A stretch of DNA of 64,000 nt from a virus. Under the pieces are notes generated by a model that was not told where the DNA came from, searched no databases, and saw only the letters and a program-made list of their open reading frames with translations. Position numbers and translations under genes: made by a program. The stretch is taken from positions 1 to 64,000 of IMG/VR virus record IMGVR_UViG_3300035185_000025; one strand, given 5' to 3'. Shown piece by piece: positions 16,103 through 24,217 of the stretch (its first letter is position 1; each line of letters begins with the position of its first letter).

Positions 16103-17013
16103 ACCAGCTCGAAGTCGCCGCTGGCCGTGTGCTTCGAGCCCGGCCCCGCGGCGCCGCTGACAGCCGAGTAGACGTTCGTGGGCGCAGGAGGCAGCGCTTG
16201 ATTGATGCCGCGCGCGACCGCGTCGACACCGATGATCCAGGCCCAGAACACAGGATCGATCGCGACGTTGGACTGGAACAGATCCTTCGCGCGGACGATC
16301 CCGTCGTCGTTGCCGACGTAGGGCGTCTGCGCCGGAGGCTGTGGCGCCGGAGGCACGTACGGCGTCGGCACGTACGGGACCGCAGGCACGCCAGGGATCT
16401 CCTCGCCGCCCGGAGCCGCGGAGCTACCGATCGGCGGTGTGATCGGCTTGGCTCCGAGGTGCGTCGTGCCGTCGAGGTGGATCGCGCCGGCGGTCGCCTT
16501 CAGGTGCAGGCCGGCGCCCGCCCAGATGTTGATGTCGGCGTCGTTGGTCTGGATCGCGAGCATGCGCCCGTTTTCCAGCCTGACGAATCGCCACGTCGCC
16601 CCTGGCACGCGCACGCCCTTCTCGGTCGCAGCCCCGGCGCCGGTGAGAACGCCGGCCACGCTCGACGGTGCGGGCTCGAGCGCGCTGTTGAGCACGCCGA
16701 CGATGATCGCCGCGTTGGGTTCGCCTTCCGGGAACGCCAGCGCGACCTGCTGGCCCTCGACCAGTTCGCACTCGCACCCGAGACGCGCGCAGATCCGGTC
16801 CTCGTCCTTGAGCGTGACCTCGACGAGCAGTTCGCCCTGCTCCCACCGAAGCCACGCGGGCGTGCCCTCTGGCAGCGAGGTGCGGCTGTCGGCGTAGCCC
16901 ACCGTCCCGATCCCGGTCTCGATCAGCGCCGGCGGTGCGCCGTTGCGGTTCTGCCGCGCGGGGTCGGACGACATCCTCGGGGCGGGGCGCTTGAACTTGA
17001 TCGGGACAGCCAT
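16099..17013 (-). CDS. baseplate spike (gpV/gp45-like) protein
   Basis: 304 residues. The N-terminal OB-like part (GTVGYADSRTSLPEGTPAWL, VEGQQVALAFPEGEPNAAII) and the repeats that follow (MLAIQTNDADINIWAGAGLH) fit the spike family of contractile tails. A proline-rich linker (about residues 210-235) and a further domain follow. ATG six bases after TAAGCT. It precedes the wedge genes and follows the hub, as expected. Confidence 0.8.
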   Translation of the reverse strand: MAVPIKFKRPAPRMSSDPARQNRNGAPPALIETGIGTVGYADSRTSLPEGTPAWLRWEQGELLVEVTLKDEDRICARLGCECELVEGQQVALAFPEGEPNAAIIVGVLNSALEPAPSSVAGVLTGAGAATEKGVRVPGATWRFVRLENGRMLAIQTNDADINIWAGAGLHLKATAGAIHLDGTTHLGAKPITPPIGSSAAPGGEEIPGVPAVPYVPTPYVPPAPQPPAQTPYVGNDDGIVRAKDLFQSNVAIDPVFWAWIIGVDAVARGINQALPPAPTNVYSAVSGAAGPGSKHTASGDFELV

Positions 17014-17015
17014 GC

Positions 17016-17043
17016 GGGAAGCTTACCCGGCGCGCGCAGGTAG
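17016..17043 (+). promoter_or_regulatory. class A promoter overlapping a late divergent promoter
   Basis: GGGAAGC at 17016-17022, 16 bases, GGTAG at 17039-17043, seven bases to ATG 17051. Read on the minus strand, the same bases give TAAGCT plus six bases to the spike ATG. Confidence 0.8.
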
Positions 17044-17050
17044 TCCGGCC

Positions 17051-17233
17051 ATGAAGATCACCGTCATCCCCACCACAGAACAGATCGCCGCAGCCATCGC
17101 TCACGTCTGGGGCTGCACGCTCGCCGACGTCACGATCAGCGAGTCCGGCGCGGTCGAGATCGAGACCTCGCTCAAGGGCGCCCAGAAGGCCGACCGCATC
17201 ATCGGAAAGGTCGAGAAGGGCGCCGCAGGATGA
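17051..17233 (+). CDS. small moron protein
   Basis: 60 residues with a compact alpha/beta look (TEQIAAAIAHVWGCTLADVT), not recognised. First gene of a two-gene unit that overlaps the next by GTGA/ATGA-type coupling. Confidence 0.65.
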   Translation: MKITVIPTTEQIAAAIAHVWGCTLADVTISESGAVEIETSLKGAQKADRIIGKVEKGAAG

Positions 17234-17523
17234 GCCGGCGAAAGGAGATCGCGGACGCGTTACGGCGATCGGCATGCACACTCGACCCGCACTCCCCGGA
17301 CGTGGATCGGCTCATGTCCGGGCTCATCCAGTACGCCGAGAGCCAGGATGCAGTCGAGCGTGGTCCCTGGATTGCGGACGCACTGGACCGCGCGTCCGAC
17401 GAAACGGAGGCGTCAATAGCTGACGTTCCATGGTGGTGGTGGGTTGAAAAACGGCAAGCGCGAATCGCTGTCGGATACATGCGGACGCTCGCTCACTACA
17501 TCCGAAATCCCAGCGACGACTAG
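17230..17523 (+). CDS. small protein carrying a copy of the tape-measure C-terminal motif
   Basis: 97 residues. Residues 23-39 read PDVDRLMSGLIQYAESQ, nearly the same as PDVDRLMAGFIQYAEKQ at the C-terminus of the tape measure protein encoded at 24816-27008. The DNA is also similar over about 46 bases. It is translated from the unit promoter at 17016. It could imitate the tape-measure end and bind the same partner; otherwise it is unrecognised. Confidence 0.7.
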   Translation: MSRRKEIADALRRSACTLDPHSPDVDRLMSGLIQYAESQDAVERGPWIADALDRASDETEASIADVPWWWWVEKRQARIAVGYMRTLAHYIRNPSDD

Positions 17524-19412
17524 CGAGGCACCGTGATCCCCGTGCGCGTCTCGGTCACCTGGATCGAGTCGCGCACGTCGAGGAAGTTCACGGCCTGGAT
17601 CGCCGCGTCCCACCCGTCGGTGACGGACCAGGTCCACGTGACGATCCGAGTCCTGAACTCGCGCTGGATGTACTGAGTCGATGCTGCCGCCGCGTACTTT
17701 GCCGCGACGTCGATCGGCAGCCCGGCCAGCCGCGCCTGCTCGAGCTTCTCGAACTGCCCGCCCTCGGCGAGGATCAGCGCGGTCGAGATCAGCCCGCTCG
17801 CCGGATCATGCGGAGGGATCTCGACGGCGATCGGATCGCGCGGGCGCAGGGCGAACAGGTCTCCGATCACGCCGGCCTGAAGGTTCTCGGGCAGCGCCGA
17901 GAGCACCGGCGTCCGGATCGAGACGACAAGATCCCCGCGCGAGAGTTGCTCGTAGACCGAGGCAGCCGCCCGGGTGAGCGCGGACACGATCGCGTCCGGC
18001 GAGCCTCCGGTGATCGAGTCGAGGTTCACGACCTTGATCTCGTCTCGGTCGCCCTGGCCTGTTGGGCTCGGCCTGCCGTTGCGAGCGAGCGGTGGCCACG
18101 TACCGGAGTAGCGGATCCCGGTCGCCGTATCGAAGCCGCGGATCTGGATCGTCGGCACCGCCGTGCCCTTGAGCGAGCGCTCGAACGTGATCTCCTCCGC
18201 GTTGCCGCCGTGGACGAACACCCGCGTCGAGGTCGGCGGCGGGAAGATGTCTCCGGCGGTCGTCGATGCGCGGTAGTAGTTGCGCGGGTTCGTGATCACG
18301 ATCTCCGACGCGGTGAGGAACGGATCCCGCGGCAGCCTGACGTCCACGATGTAGCCGGCGCTGTATACGAGCTCGGTGATGAAGTCCCAGTAGCTCACCT
18401 TCTGGCGGTTGCCCTTGCTCTTGCGGCGGCCTCGCTTCGCAGCCCCTCGCGAGTCGACCCACTGCTTGGGCCTGATCTCGTCGATCGTCGGCAGCAACTC
18501 GGGCACGCCGGGTGCGGACTGGACGTCGTTGAAGACCCGCATGCCGCGGAAGCCGGGGAGGCCGAAGCGGCGTGACGCCGGCGGTAGCGCGGAGCCAGAT
18601 TGCTTGAGCCCGTTCGCCTGCTGGCGGAGCGCCTGCGCCTCGGCTCGCGCAGCGATGGCGCCCGCGTCGTTGCCGTCCGCAGCGAGATCAGCAGCCTCGG
18701 CGTCCTTCGCTCGCGCGTCCTTCAGGAGCCGCCTCCTACCGCGTCCAAGCTCGCGCGTCTTCTGCTCGTTGAAGCGCTTGTCGACGGACTCGGTCTGCGC
18801 GAGCGCGTCGCCGGTGAGCAGGAGTTGGATCGCCTCGTCGAGTCGAAGGAAGCCCGGCAGATCCTCGAGCATGTTCGGCGGGATCTCGGCGTCGAGGAGC
18901 TCGCCCGTCAGATCCCGGCCTTCGATCTCGACCACGTGCTCGCCGATCTGGATCCCATGCTTGTCGGCGAAGCCCCGGATCAGCTCGTTGCTGACGCCGC
19001 CGAAGCTCGTGGGGACGCCGGTGAGCGGGGACGGGACGTCCGGCAGGTAGAGCGCGTCGGCGTCGGGCGCCTGGCCTGCGGCGTACTCGGCAGGCGTGAA
19101 GACGCCTCCGAAGATCTGCACCGTCATCGCCCGGATCAGCCGCGGATCGAACGGCAGCCGCGCGAGCGGGATCGAGACCTTGAATGTGTCCGCCTTGCGG
19201 TAGTTGTTCAGCTCGAGCGTGCAGGTCTCGGGCACGATGTCGTCGCCGAGTTGGACGAAGGTCGACGCGAGCGCGGCGAGGGTAGGCGCGCCGAAGGACT
19301 CGACCCCGCTCCCGGGTGCGGTCGGCGACGGGACCGGTGGCGCGAACGCCTGCGCCTGGTCCTCGAACCGGACCTTGATCCTGACCTTGCAGCCGACCCA
19401 GTACTGCGTCAT
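17520..19412 (-). CDS. baseplate hub / late control protein D-like
   Basis: 630 residues, beta-rich at both ends with a charged helical insert (about 220-265) and a basic stretch near 330. The C-terminal segment (FRTRIVTWTWSVTDGWDAAI) and position between the LysM protein and the spike fit the gpD/gp27 hub. The size is larger than P2 gpD because of the inserts. ATG six bases after TACACT. Confidence 0.7.
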   Translation of the reverse strand: MTQYWVGCKVRIKVRFEDQAQAFAPPVPSPTAPGSGVESFGAPTLAALASTFVQLGDDIVPETCTLELNNYRKADTFKVSIPLARLPFDPRLIRAMTVQIFGGVFTPAEYAAGQAPDADALYLPDVPSPLTGVPTSFGGVSNELIRGFADKHGIQIGEHVVEIEGRDLTGELLDAEIPPNMLEDLPGFLRLDEAIQLLLTGDALAQTESVDKRFNEQKTRELGRGRRRLLKDARAKDAEAADLAADGNDAGAIAARAEAQALRQQANGLKQSGSALPPASRRFGLPGFRGMRVFNDVQSAPGVPELLPTIDEIRPKQWVDSRGAAKRGRRKSKGNRQKVSYWDFITELVYSAGYIVDVRLPRDPFLTASEIVITNPRNYYRASTTAGDIFPPPTSTRVFVHGGNAEEITFERSLKGTAVPTIQIRGFDTATGIRYSGTWPPLARNGRPSPTGQGDRDEIKVVNLDSITGGSPDAIVSALTRAAASVYEQLSRGDLVVSIRTPVLSALPENLQAGVIGDLFALRPRDPIAVEIPPHDPASGLISTALILAEGGQFEKLEQARLAGLPIDVAAKYAAAASTQYIQREFRTRIVTWTWSVTDGWDAAIQAVNFLDVRDSIQVTETRTGITVPR

Positions 19413-19435
19413 GGGCGGAGTGTAGCGCGGCCGGT

Positions 19436-19450
19436 GGCGCGCACCTCAGA
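19436..19450 (+). repeat. 15-bp direct repeat, left copy
   Basis: GGCGCGCACCTCAGA; the identical sequence is at 19868-19882. The two copies bracket one moron promoter and gene. Confidence 0.85.
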
Positions 19451-19452
19451 TC

Positions 19453-19480
19453 GGGAAGCGATCGTGTCTCGCGTCGGTAG
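19453..19480 (+). promoter_or_regulatory. class A promoter
   Basis: GGGAAGC at 19453-19459, 16 bases, GGTAG at 19476-19480, eight bases to ATG 19489. Confidence 0.8.
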
Positions 19481-19488
19481 GGGTAGAC

Positions 19489-19863
19489 ATGTTCACATCC
19501 CTCTACATCAAGCTGACCACCGAGAACGATGACGGGTATGTCGAAGTCTCGCGCTGGGATGGCGTCGACCCTGTCGAGCCAGGTGACCTCCTCACGATCC
19601 ACGGTCCAGGTGCCGGTATGGTGACCGATATGGTGACCGCCAAAATCGACGCTCGTCGATGGGGTGTCCAGCGCGGCGACCGGGTTCGCTCACTCGAACT
19701 CTACGCGCATCTCGTTCGCTTCGACGGGACGCCTGGCGACATCCCTGCCGACGAAGCGGTGCAGATCGTGCGCCGAGAACTTGCGGCGTCAGGCGACGAC
19801 GCCGAAACGATCGACGACGTGATGGAGAGCGATTTCTCGAAGATCGTGTTGGACAAGCGGTAA
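19489..19863 (+). CDS. moron protein bracketed by direct repeats
   Basis: 124 residues, not recognised: beta-rich N-terminal half (LYIKLTTENDDGYVEVSRWD, GDLLTIHGPGAG), acidic helical C-terminus. The whole cassette (promoter and gene) lies between perfect 15-bp direct repeats, so recombination between them would remove it cleanly. Confidence 0.7.
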   Translation: MFTSLYIKLTTENDDGYVEVSRWDGVDPVEPGDLLTIHGPGAGMVTDMVTAKIDARRWGVQRGDRVRSLELYAHLVRFDGTPGDIPADEAVQIVRRELAASGDDAETIDDVMESDFSKIVLDKR

Positions 19864-19867
19864 CCGC

Positions 19868-19882
19868 GGCGCGCACCTCAGA
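19868..19882 (+). repeat. 15-bp direct repeat, right copy
   Basis: Identical to 19436-19450. Confidence 0.85.
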
Positions 19883-19919
19883 GGTTGCGCCGTCGGCCTG
19901 TCCGCGCGAGCCTGGTGCG

Positions 19920-20787
19920 GTGGACAGCGACGCCCCAGCCCTGCACCCGCGCCTGGTCCCGATCGCGGATCTGAACCTGGATCCGAAGAACGCTCGGCTG
20001 CACAGCGAGCGCAACCTGTCCGCGATCGGCTACTCGCTGAGCAAGTTCCGGCAGCGCAAGGCGATCGTGGTCAACCGGCGCACCATGACGGTCGAGGCCG
20101 GCAACGGGACGATCACCGCGGCGCTCGAACTCGGTGCGGATCACATCGTGGCGGTGTTCGTCGACGATGAAGACGCGGACGCGGCCGAGTACGCGCACAT
20201 CGACAACCGAACCGCAGATCTGGCCGAGTGGGACCCCGACCAACTCGCGGCCAACATCGGCGAGTTCCCGGACCTCGACTGGTCCGCGGGCGGATGGGAG
20301 CCCGCGGACTTCGAGGACTTCGAGGTTAATGCGGTGGCTCCTGCGACTCGTCACGCCTCCTGGCGGGACGGTGCTCGAATCGTTCGGCGGCAGCGGGACC
20401 ACGCTCGTCGCGGCCGCTGGGCTCGACTGCAAGGTCATCGTGGTCGAGATGGCTCCCGAGTACTGTGACATCATTCGAGCACGCGGCGAGTGGTCGATCT
20501 CCGACAGGTCCGGGTCACCGCAGACCCGCCCCGCGCGAGCGCCTCGGACAGCCGCCCGCGACGGCGACAAGCGGCAGGCCCGGCGGCGCATCCAGACCTT
20601 GATCCAGAATGGCACGCTGCCCGCCCCAGCAGACGTCACCTGCGTCGACTGCCAGGCCGCTCCGGGGCGCGAGTACGATCACCACCTCGGGTATGCGGCG
20701 GAGCACCACGAGGACGTCGAGGCCCTCTGCGCGAGCTGCCACCACAAGCGCGAGGCTGACCGCGCGAACGCGAAAGCCCCGGCATGA
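19920..20787 (+). pseudogene. ParB-like / DNA methyltransferase / HNH remnant
   Basis: The first frame (GTG 19920) encodes a ParB-like domain: LVPIADLNLDPKNARLHSER, VEAGNGTITAALELG, VDDEDADAAEYAHIDNRTAD. At about 20330 the coding sense moves to another frame, which reads LLRLVTPPGGTVLESFGGSG followed by TTLVAAAG, the last motif of a beta-class N4/N6 methyltransferase, and then an HNH-type zinc end (CVDC, DHHLGYA, CASCHH). The catalytic DPPY part is missing, so this looks like a ParB-methyltransferase fusion that lost its core. An ATG at 20329 with GAGG before it could still give a 152-residue HNH-type product. Confidence 0.6.
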
Positions 20788-20796
20788 TCCGGGGCT
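20775..20796. terminator. perfect hairpin between convergent units
   Basis: AGCCCCGG at 20775-20782 and CCGGGGCT at 20789-20796 with a six-base loop. It overlaps the end of the plus-strand remnant and precedes the end of the minus-strand gene at 20803. Confidence 0.65.
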
Positions 20797-20802
20797 CGAT
20801 GG

Positions 20803-21096
20803 TCACGCAGCCGAGGCGCGCGCGGATCGGAGAGACGCGATCCCGTCGGCCGTCGCAGTGACCGCCGAGCGGGCGCTATCGGTGTCGTACCCAGCCTCGT
20901 CGAGGTAGAGCAGAGCATCGGAGGCGATGCGGGCGACCTGCTCGGCGATGGCGTCCCAATCGTCCTCGTCGAGGTCCGCGAAGGCGCGGTCCTGCGGAGA
21001 CTGGACGGGCGCGTTGCTCGTGGCCTTGGTGGTCAGCGCGCGGAACTTGCGGGCGATGTCGGCGAAGCGTTCGGGGGCGGTTTTGTAGTTGGTCAT
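20803..21096 (-). CDS. small unknown protein under the 22-bp element
   Basis: 97 residues, helical and acidic in the centre (FADLDEDDWDAIAEQVARIA), not recognised. GAGGAAG stands about five bases before the ATG, so it has a conventional leader. The 22-bp element at 21175-21196 is 79 bases upstream, as at the 8519 operon. Confidence 0.6.
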   Translation of the reverse strand: MTNYKTAPERFADIARKFRALTTKATSNAPVQSPQDRAFADLDEDDWDAIAEQVARIASDALLYLDEAGYDTDSARSAVTATADGIASLRSARASAA

Positions 21097-21174
21097 CGGT
21101 CTTCCTCGGGCTCGGTGGGTCCAACCGCGACCCTCTGGCGCTATTCCTCGCCATGCGATGTTTTTCGATCTTTC

Positions 21175-21196
21175 TCGCAAGCCAGCGAGATCACTA
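21175..21196 (-). promoter_or_regulatory. 22-bp shared upstream element, copy 2
   Basis: Exact copy of 8571-8592 in the same orientation relative to the next gene. The bases after it differ from copy 1 apart from an AATAG that is ten bases further away here. Confidence 0.65.
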
Positions 21197-21198
21197 CG

Positions 21199-21507
21199 TT
21201 ATTCGCCGTCGAGCCGCCCGCGCATCACCGCGTTGTCCATCGCCTGCTCGGCCGACGCAGCCTCCGCGCCGCAGATCTCGCAGACCGGAGACGGCAAGCA
21301 GTGGTGCGGCTCGGCGGCCCATCGGAGCGCGGCACGGACGAACCTGGCGGTCTCCGTGTCCGCCGTCGTGTCGACCTCGGCGATCACGATCTCGCCCGGG
21401 TGCTCGTCCATGTCGCACGGGCTGATCGCGATCGTTCCGTCGGCGAGCCCGATGCCGATCGCCGGCAAGCCGTGCTCGTTGAAGCACCAGCAGATCGTGA
21501 CCTTCAC
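21199..21507 (-). CDS. small protein with CxxC, unknown
   Basis: 102 residues with a zinc-type CEIC and another Cys/His cluster (AEPHHCLPSPVCEICGAE). The GTG start overlaps the preceding stop (GTGA). Last of three coupled minus-strand genes read from 22177. Family not recognised. Confidence 0.6.
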   Translation of the reverse strand: MKVTICWCFNEHGLPAIGIGLADGTIAISPCDMDEHPGEIVIAEVDTTADTETARFVRAALRWAAEPHHCLPSPVCEICGAEAASAEQAMDNAVMRGRLDGE

Positions 21508-21917
21508 GGCGCCCTGCACCCGGAGATGATCCGCGACTTCATCATGTCGAGCGCGCCGAGGATCCGGAACATGTCGTGCTCACCCGCGACGCCCGTGATC
21601 ACCTCGCGCCCGGTGAGCTCCCCGGCGATCGCAACCGCGAGAAGTTCGCCGGACTCGGCTCGCTCGAGCAGGGTGCGGAGGTAGGCGACCACGCGATCGT
21701 CGGCTGCCGGCTTGACCTCGGCGAGCGCGGGCGCGTCGTCTGGTTGCTGGCCGGCCTCGTACGGCGTGCCCTCAAGCTCGGTGTAGACCCAACGCTCGAC
21801 CTCATTACGGTAGTGAGAGAGGCCGCCGACGTTGCGGCAGACGGTGTCTGCGATGGCCATCGACAACTTGATGATCTGTTTCGTGGTCAGCGCGAGCTTG
21901 TGCGGGTTGTCGCTCAT
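21504..21917 (-). CDS. unknown helical protein
   Basis: 137 residues, mainly helical (LTTKQIIKLSMAIADTVCRN); not recognised. ATG overlaps the stop of the previous gene. Confidence 0.6.
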   Translation of the reverse strand: MSDNPHKLALTTKQIIKLSMAIADTVCRNVGGLSHYRNEVERWVYTELEGTPYEAGQQPDDAPALAEVKPAADDRVVAYLRTLLERAESGELLAVAIAGELTGREVITGVAGEHDMFRILGALDMMKSRIISGCRAP

Positions 21918-22177
21918 GAAAGCCCCTCAATCATGTCCTCGATGAGCGGCATCCCGGAGTCGACAGCCTCTCGCTTCATGATGCCTAGTCGCCTCGCCGC
22001 CTCCGCGCGGTCTTCTTCTGGGACTAGATCGATGACGCGTGCGAGTGCCCACAGACGACCGTCCCAGAACCCGTCGGTGAACGCGTCGTCGCGGCCGAGG
22101 CTGTACTTGGACGCCTTGACTGCCCATGCTCCGTGCGCCGTTGTCTTTGCGCTCGATAGATCTTTGTTTTGCAGCAT
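21914..22177 (-). CDS. unknown protein, first gene of a class A unit
   Basis: 87 residues; the segment RDDAFTDGFWDGRLWALARV is followed by a helical acidic end. The start is fixed by a minus-strand class A promoter that is back to back with the plus-strand promoter of 22247. Confidence 0.65.
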   Translation of the reverse strand: MLQNKDLSSAKTTAHGAWAVKASKYSLGRDDAFTDGFWDGRLWALARVIDLVPEEDRAEAARRLGIMKREAVDSGMPLIEDMIEGLS

Positions 22178-22184
22178 GGTCGAA

Positions 22185-22212
22185 CTACCGCGCCGGCGGC
22201 TGGCCGCTTCCC
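22185..22212 (-). promoter_or_regulatory. class A promoter (minus strand)
   Basis: GGGAAGC on the minus strand at 22212-22206, 16 bases, GGTAG at 22189-22185, seven bases to the ATG at 22177. The -35 shares its outer C/G pair with the divergent promoter. Confidence 0.75.
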
Positions 22213-22239
22213 GGAAGCGTTCGCGCTCGCCGTCGGTAG
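22212..22239 (+). promoter_or_regulatory. class A promoter
   Basis: CGGAAGC at 22212-22218, 16 bases, GGTAG at 22235-22239, seven bases to ATG 22247. Confidence 0.75.
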
Positions 22240-22246
22240 GGTGGTC

Positions 22247-22534
22247 ATGGCCAGCGCACGCGACCTCATCATCAGCCTTGGCGCCGAGTTGTCGGACCAG
22301 GAGAACGTCGCCCACGACCTCTGGACATGGCTCCCGTCCTACAAGGTCGCCAAGGAGTTGCGAGGGGACTACGCCTGCGAGTACCGGCCTGGCGTCGCCG
22401 ACGTGATGCGCGATGCCATGGCGTTGATCTCCACCCTTCAGGATGCGCTCGGGGAGGCGGCTTTCGATGATGTGATTGAAGCTCTGGCCGAGACCGTCCG
22501 CGAGGAGTGGGCAGCCGACCTCAAAGAGGTCTGA
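22247..22534 (+). CDS. small moron protein
   Basis: 95 residues, helical (FDDVIEALAETVREEW), not recognised. First gene of a two-gene plus-strand unit opposite the LysM protein. Confidence 0.65.
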   Translation: MASARDLIISLGAELSDQENVAHDLWTWLPSYKVAKELRGDYACEYRPGVADVMRDAMALISTLQDALGEAAFDDVIEALAETVREEWAADLKEV

Positions 22535-22537
22535 TCC

Positions 22538-22948
22538 ATGTCGCTGGCCGACACGCTACGAGCAGACGCAGCCGAGGTCCTCGACGCGATCACGTCCGCG
22601 CCGGACGGCTTGACGGTCCGCGAGATCACGTACTCGACCACGATCCGCCAAGGCCGCGCACGCGAAGCGCTGGCCTATCTGCTCGGCGCGTCGGCGGTCA
22701 CGTGCGCGACGGAGCCAGGCCGTGGCGCCACCGTCAGCGGCACGAAGGGACCGGCGCAGGTCTGGCGCGTGGCTGAGCCGGGCTCGCTGCCGCCGTTCGA
22801 CCACGTCTACGCCGCGATCGAGGACGTGCAGGAGACCCTCGGCGAGGTCTGGGCCAGCGCTCCGAGCGGGCTTCGAAACCGGATGGAGTGCTGCATGGCC
22901 TGGCTCGGGCGCGCGATCAAGCGCATCGACGGCGAGCCGGTCGACTAG
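22538..22948 (+). CDS. possible winged-helix protein
   Basis: 136 residues. Residues 10-60 (VLDAITSAPDGLTVREITYS then TTIRQGRAREALAYLL) have the pattern of a winged helix-turn-helix; the C-terminal half is helical. It follows the previous gene by three bases. DNA binding is inferred from the pattern only. Confidence 0.6.
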   Translation: MSLADTLRADAAEVLDAITSAPDGLTVREITYSTTIRQGRAREALAYLLGASAVTCATEPGRGATVSGTKGPAQVWRVAEPGSLPPFDHVYAAIEDVQETLGEVWASAPSGLRNRMECCMAWLGRAIKRIDGEPVD

Positions 22949-24099
22949 TTGATCGCCGGCACCCGCACCAGAGTCCCGCGCGGCACCGTGTCGCTGTAGA
23001 AGCCGTTGTAGTTCGAGATCACCGTCCACTGCGTCGGATCCCCGTAGTTCTCCGAGGCCACGTCGCGCAGGCTCGTCAGCGTGTCAGCGAGGAACGTCGA
23101 GAGGATCTCGGTCCCCTCGAACAACTCGAGGAGCCGCTGCTGCTCTGCCGCGAACGCAGCGAGTTCCTGCAGCCGTTCGCGCAGCAACGACTCGATCAGC
23201 GCCGCGTTCGCCGTGGCCGAAGGCGATCCGACGAGCGAGGCGTCTCCTCGGGCTGATCGGATCTCGGAGATGTCCTGCAGCAGCCCCCGCGCGGCGAGAC
23301 GGATCAGCGCGAGCTGTCCCTGGATCGTCGAGAGCAGATCCTGAGGCACCGACGCGATCGAGACGATCCCGCGCAGCGCTTCGATGATCCCGACGATCAG
23401 CGCGCCGATCGTGGTGATCGCTGCGACGAGCCGGCGAACGAATGCGTTCGGCTGTCGCAGGCTCAGCAGCGCTTCGATCACGGCGAGGATCGTGGCCAGG
23501 ATCGCAGCGAGGCCGGCCGCGACGCTGAGCGCGTTGAACTCGACGAAGCGGCGCACCGGGCTGAACTCGGTGACGCCGCTCCACTCGAACTCGAGCTCGA
23601 ACTCGACGTCGCTGATCCGCAAGAACCGCGGCGTGAAGCGCTTGATGATCCCGTAGCGGACGTATTGATCCCACGTCACGCGGACCTTCTGCTGGTCCGT
23701 GGTCATCAGCGTGAGCGCGTCGACGACCACGCGCGCAAGCTGGGCGGGCTGCGACGACGGGAACACGGCGGTCGTGACGAAGGTGCCGCCGGCAGCGACG
23801 CCGGACTGCGGGATCCCGGCGCCGCTGACCTGCGGGAACCCGACCAGGTCGACGCCGTTGCTCGCCGTGTTGCTGAGCAGGAAGCGGTCCTTCCACATGC
23901 CGGTGAGCACGGTGTTGCTCAGCATCGAGCCGAGCACCTGCTGCGTCGCCACGGGGTTCGCGGGGAGCCAGGTCTGCTTGGTGCGGATCTCGACGCCGAG
24001 TTCGATCGGCTGGTAGGGCAGGCCGCGGCCCTTGAAGATCATCAGCCGGCGCGGGCCCGTGACCTGCTCGATCGTCAGCGGCGAGGCGTTGCTGGGCAT
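22945..24099 (-). CDS. LysM-type tail protein (gp53-like)
   Basis: 384 residues. The C-terminal 45 residues have a LysM-type pattern: TLTSLRDVASENYGDPTQWT, then PRGTLVRVPAI. Such proteins sit between tape measure and hub in contractile tails and may hold the tail centre. The middle (residues 190-310) contains hydrophobic helices. ATG six bases after TAGACT. Confidence 0.75.
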   Translation of the reverse strand: MPSNASPLTIEQVTGPRRLMIFKGRGLPYQPIELGVEIRTKQTWLPANPVATQQVLGSMLSNTVLTGMWKDRFLLSNTASNGVDLVGFPQVSGAGIPQSGVAAGGTFVTTAVFPSSQPAQLARVVVDALTLMTTDQQKVRVTWDQYVRYGIIKRFTPRFLRISDVEFELEFEWSGVTEFSPVRRFVEFNALSVAAGLAAILATILAVIEALLSLRQPNAFVRRLVAAITTIGALIVGIIEALRGIVSIASVPQDLLSTIQGQLALIRLAARGLLQDISEIRSARGDASLVGSPSATANAALIESLLRERLQELAAFAAEQQRLLELFEGTEILSTFLADTLTSLRDVASENYGDPTQWTVISNYNGFYSDTVPRGTLVRVPAIN

Positions 24100-24101
24100 G
24101 C

Positions 24102-24129
24102 GGGAAGTCTACGCGACGAGCGGCGGTAT
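24102..24129 (+). promoter_or_regulatory. class A promoter overlapping a late divergent promoter
   Basis: GGGAAGT at 24102-24108, 16 bases, GGTAT at 24125-24129, seven bases to ATG 24137. The same bases supply the late minus-strand TAGACT of the LysM gene. Confidence 0.7.
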
Positions 24130-24136
24130 GGCGGGC

Positions 24137-24217
24137 ATGAGCCACAACAATACGCTCGCAGCGGCCTGCGGCCTGTTCGACCGTGACACGAACGCTGCTC
24201 TTGAGGTGGATGCGTGA
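24137..24217 (+). CDS. 26-residue leader-type peptide
   Basis: A 26-codon frame (MSHNNTLAAACGLFDRDTNA and six more) directly after a class A promoter; its stop overlaps the GTG of the next gene. It may only serve to bring ribosomes to that gene. Confidence 0.5.
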   Translation: MSHNNTLAAACGLFDRDTNAALEVDA

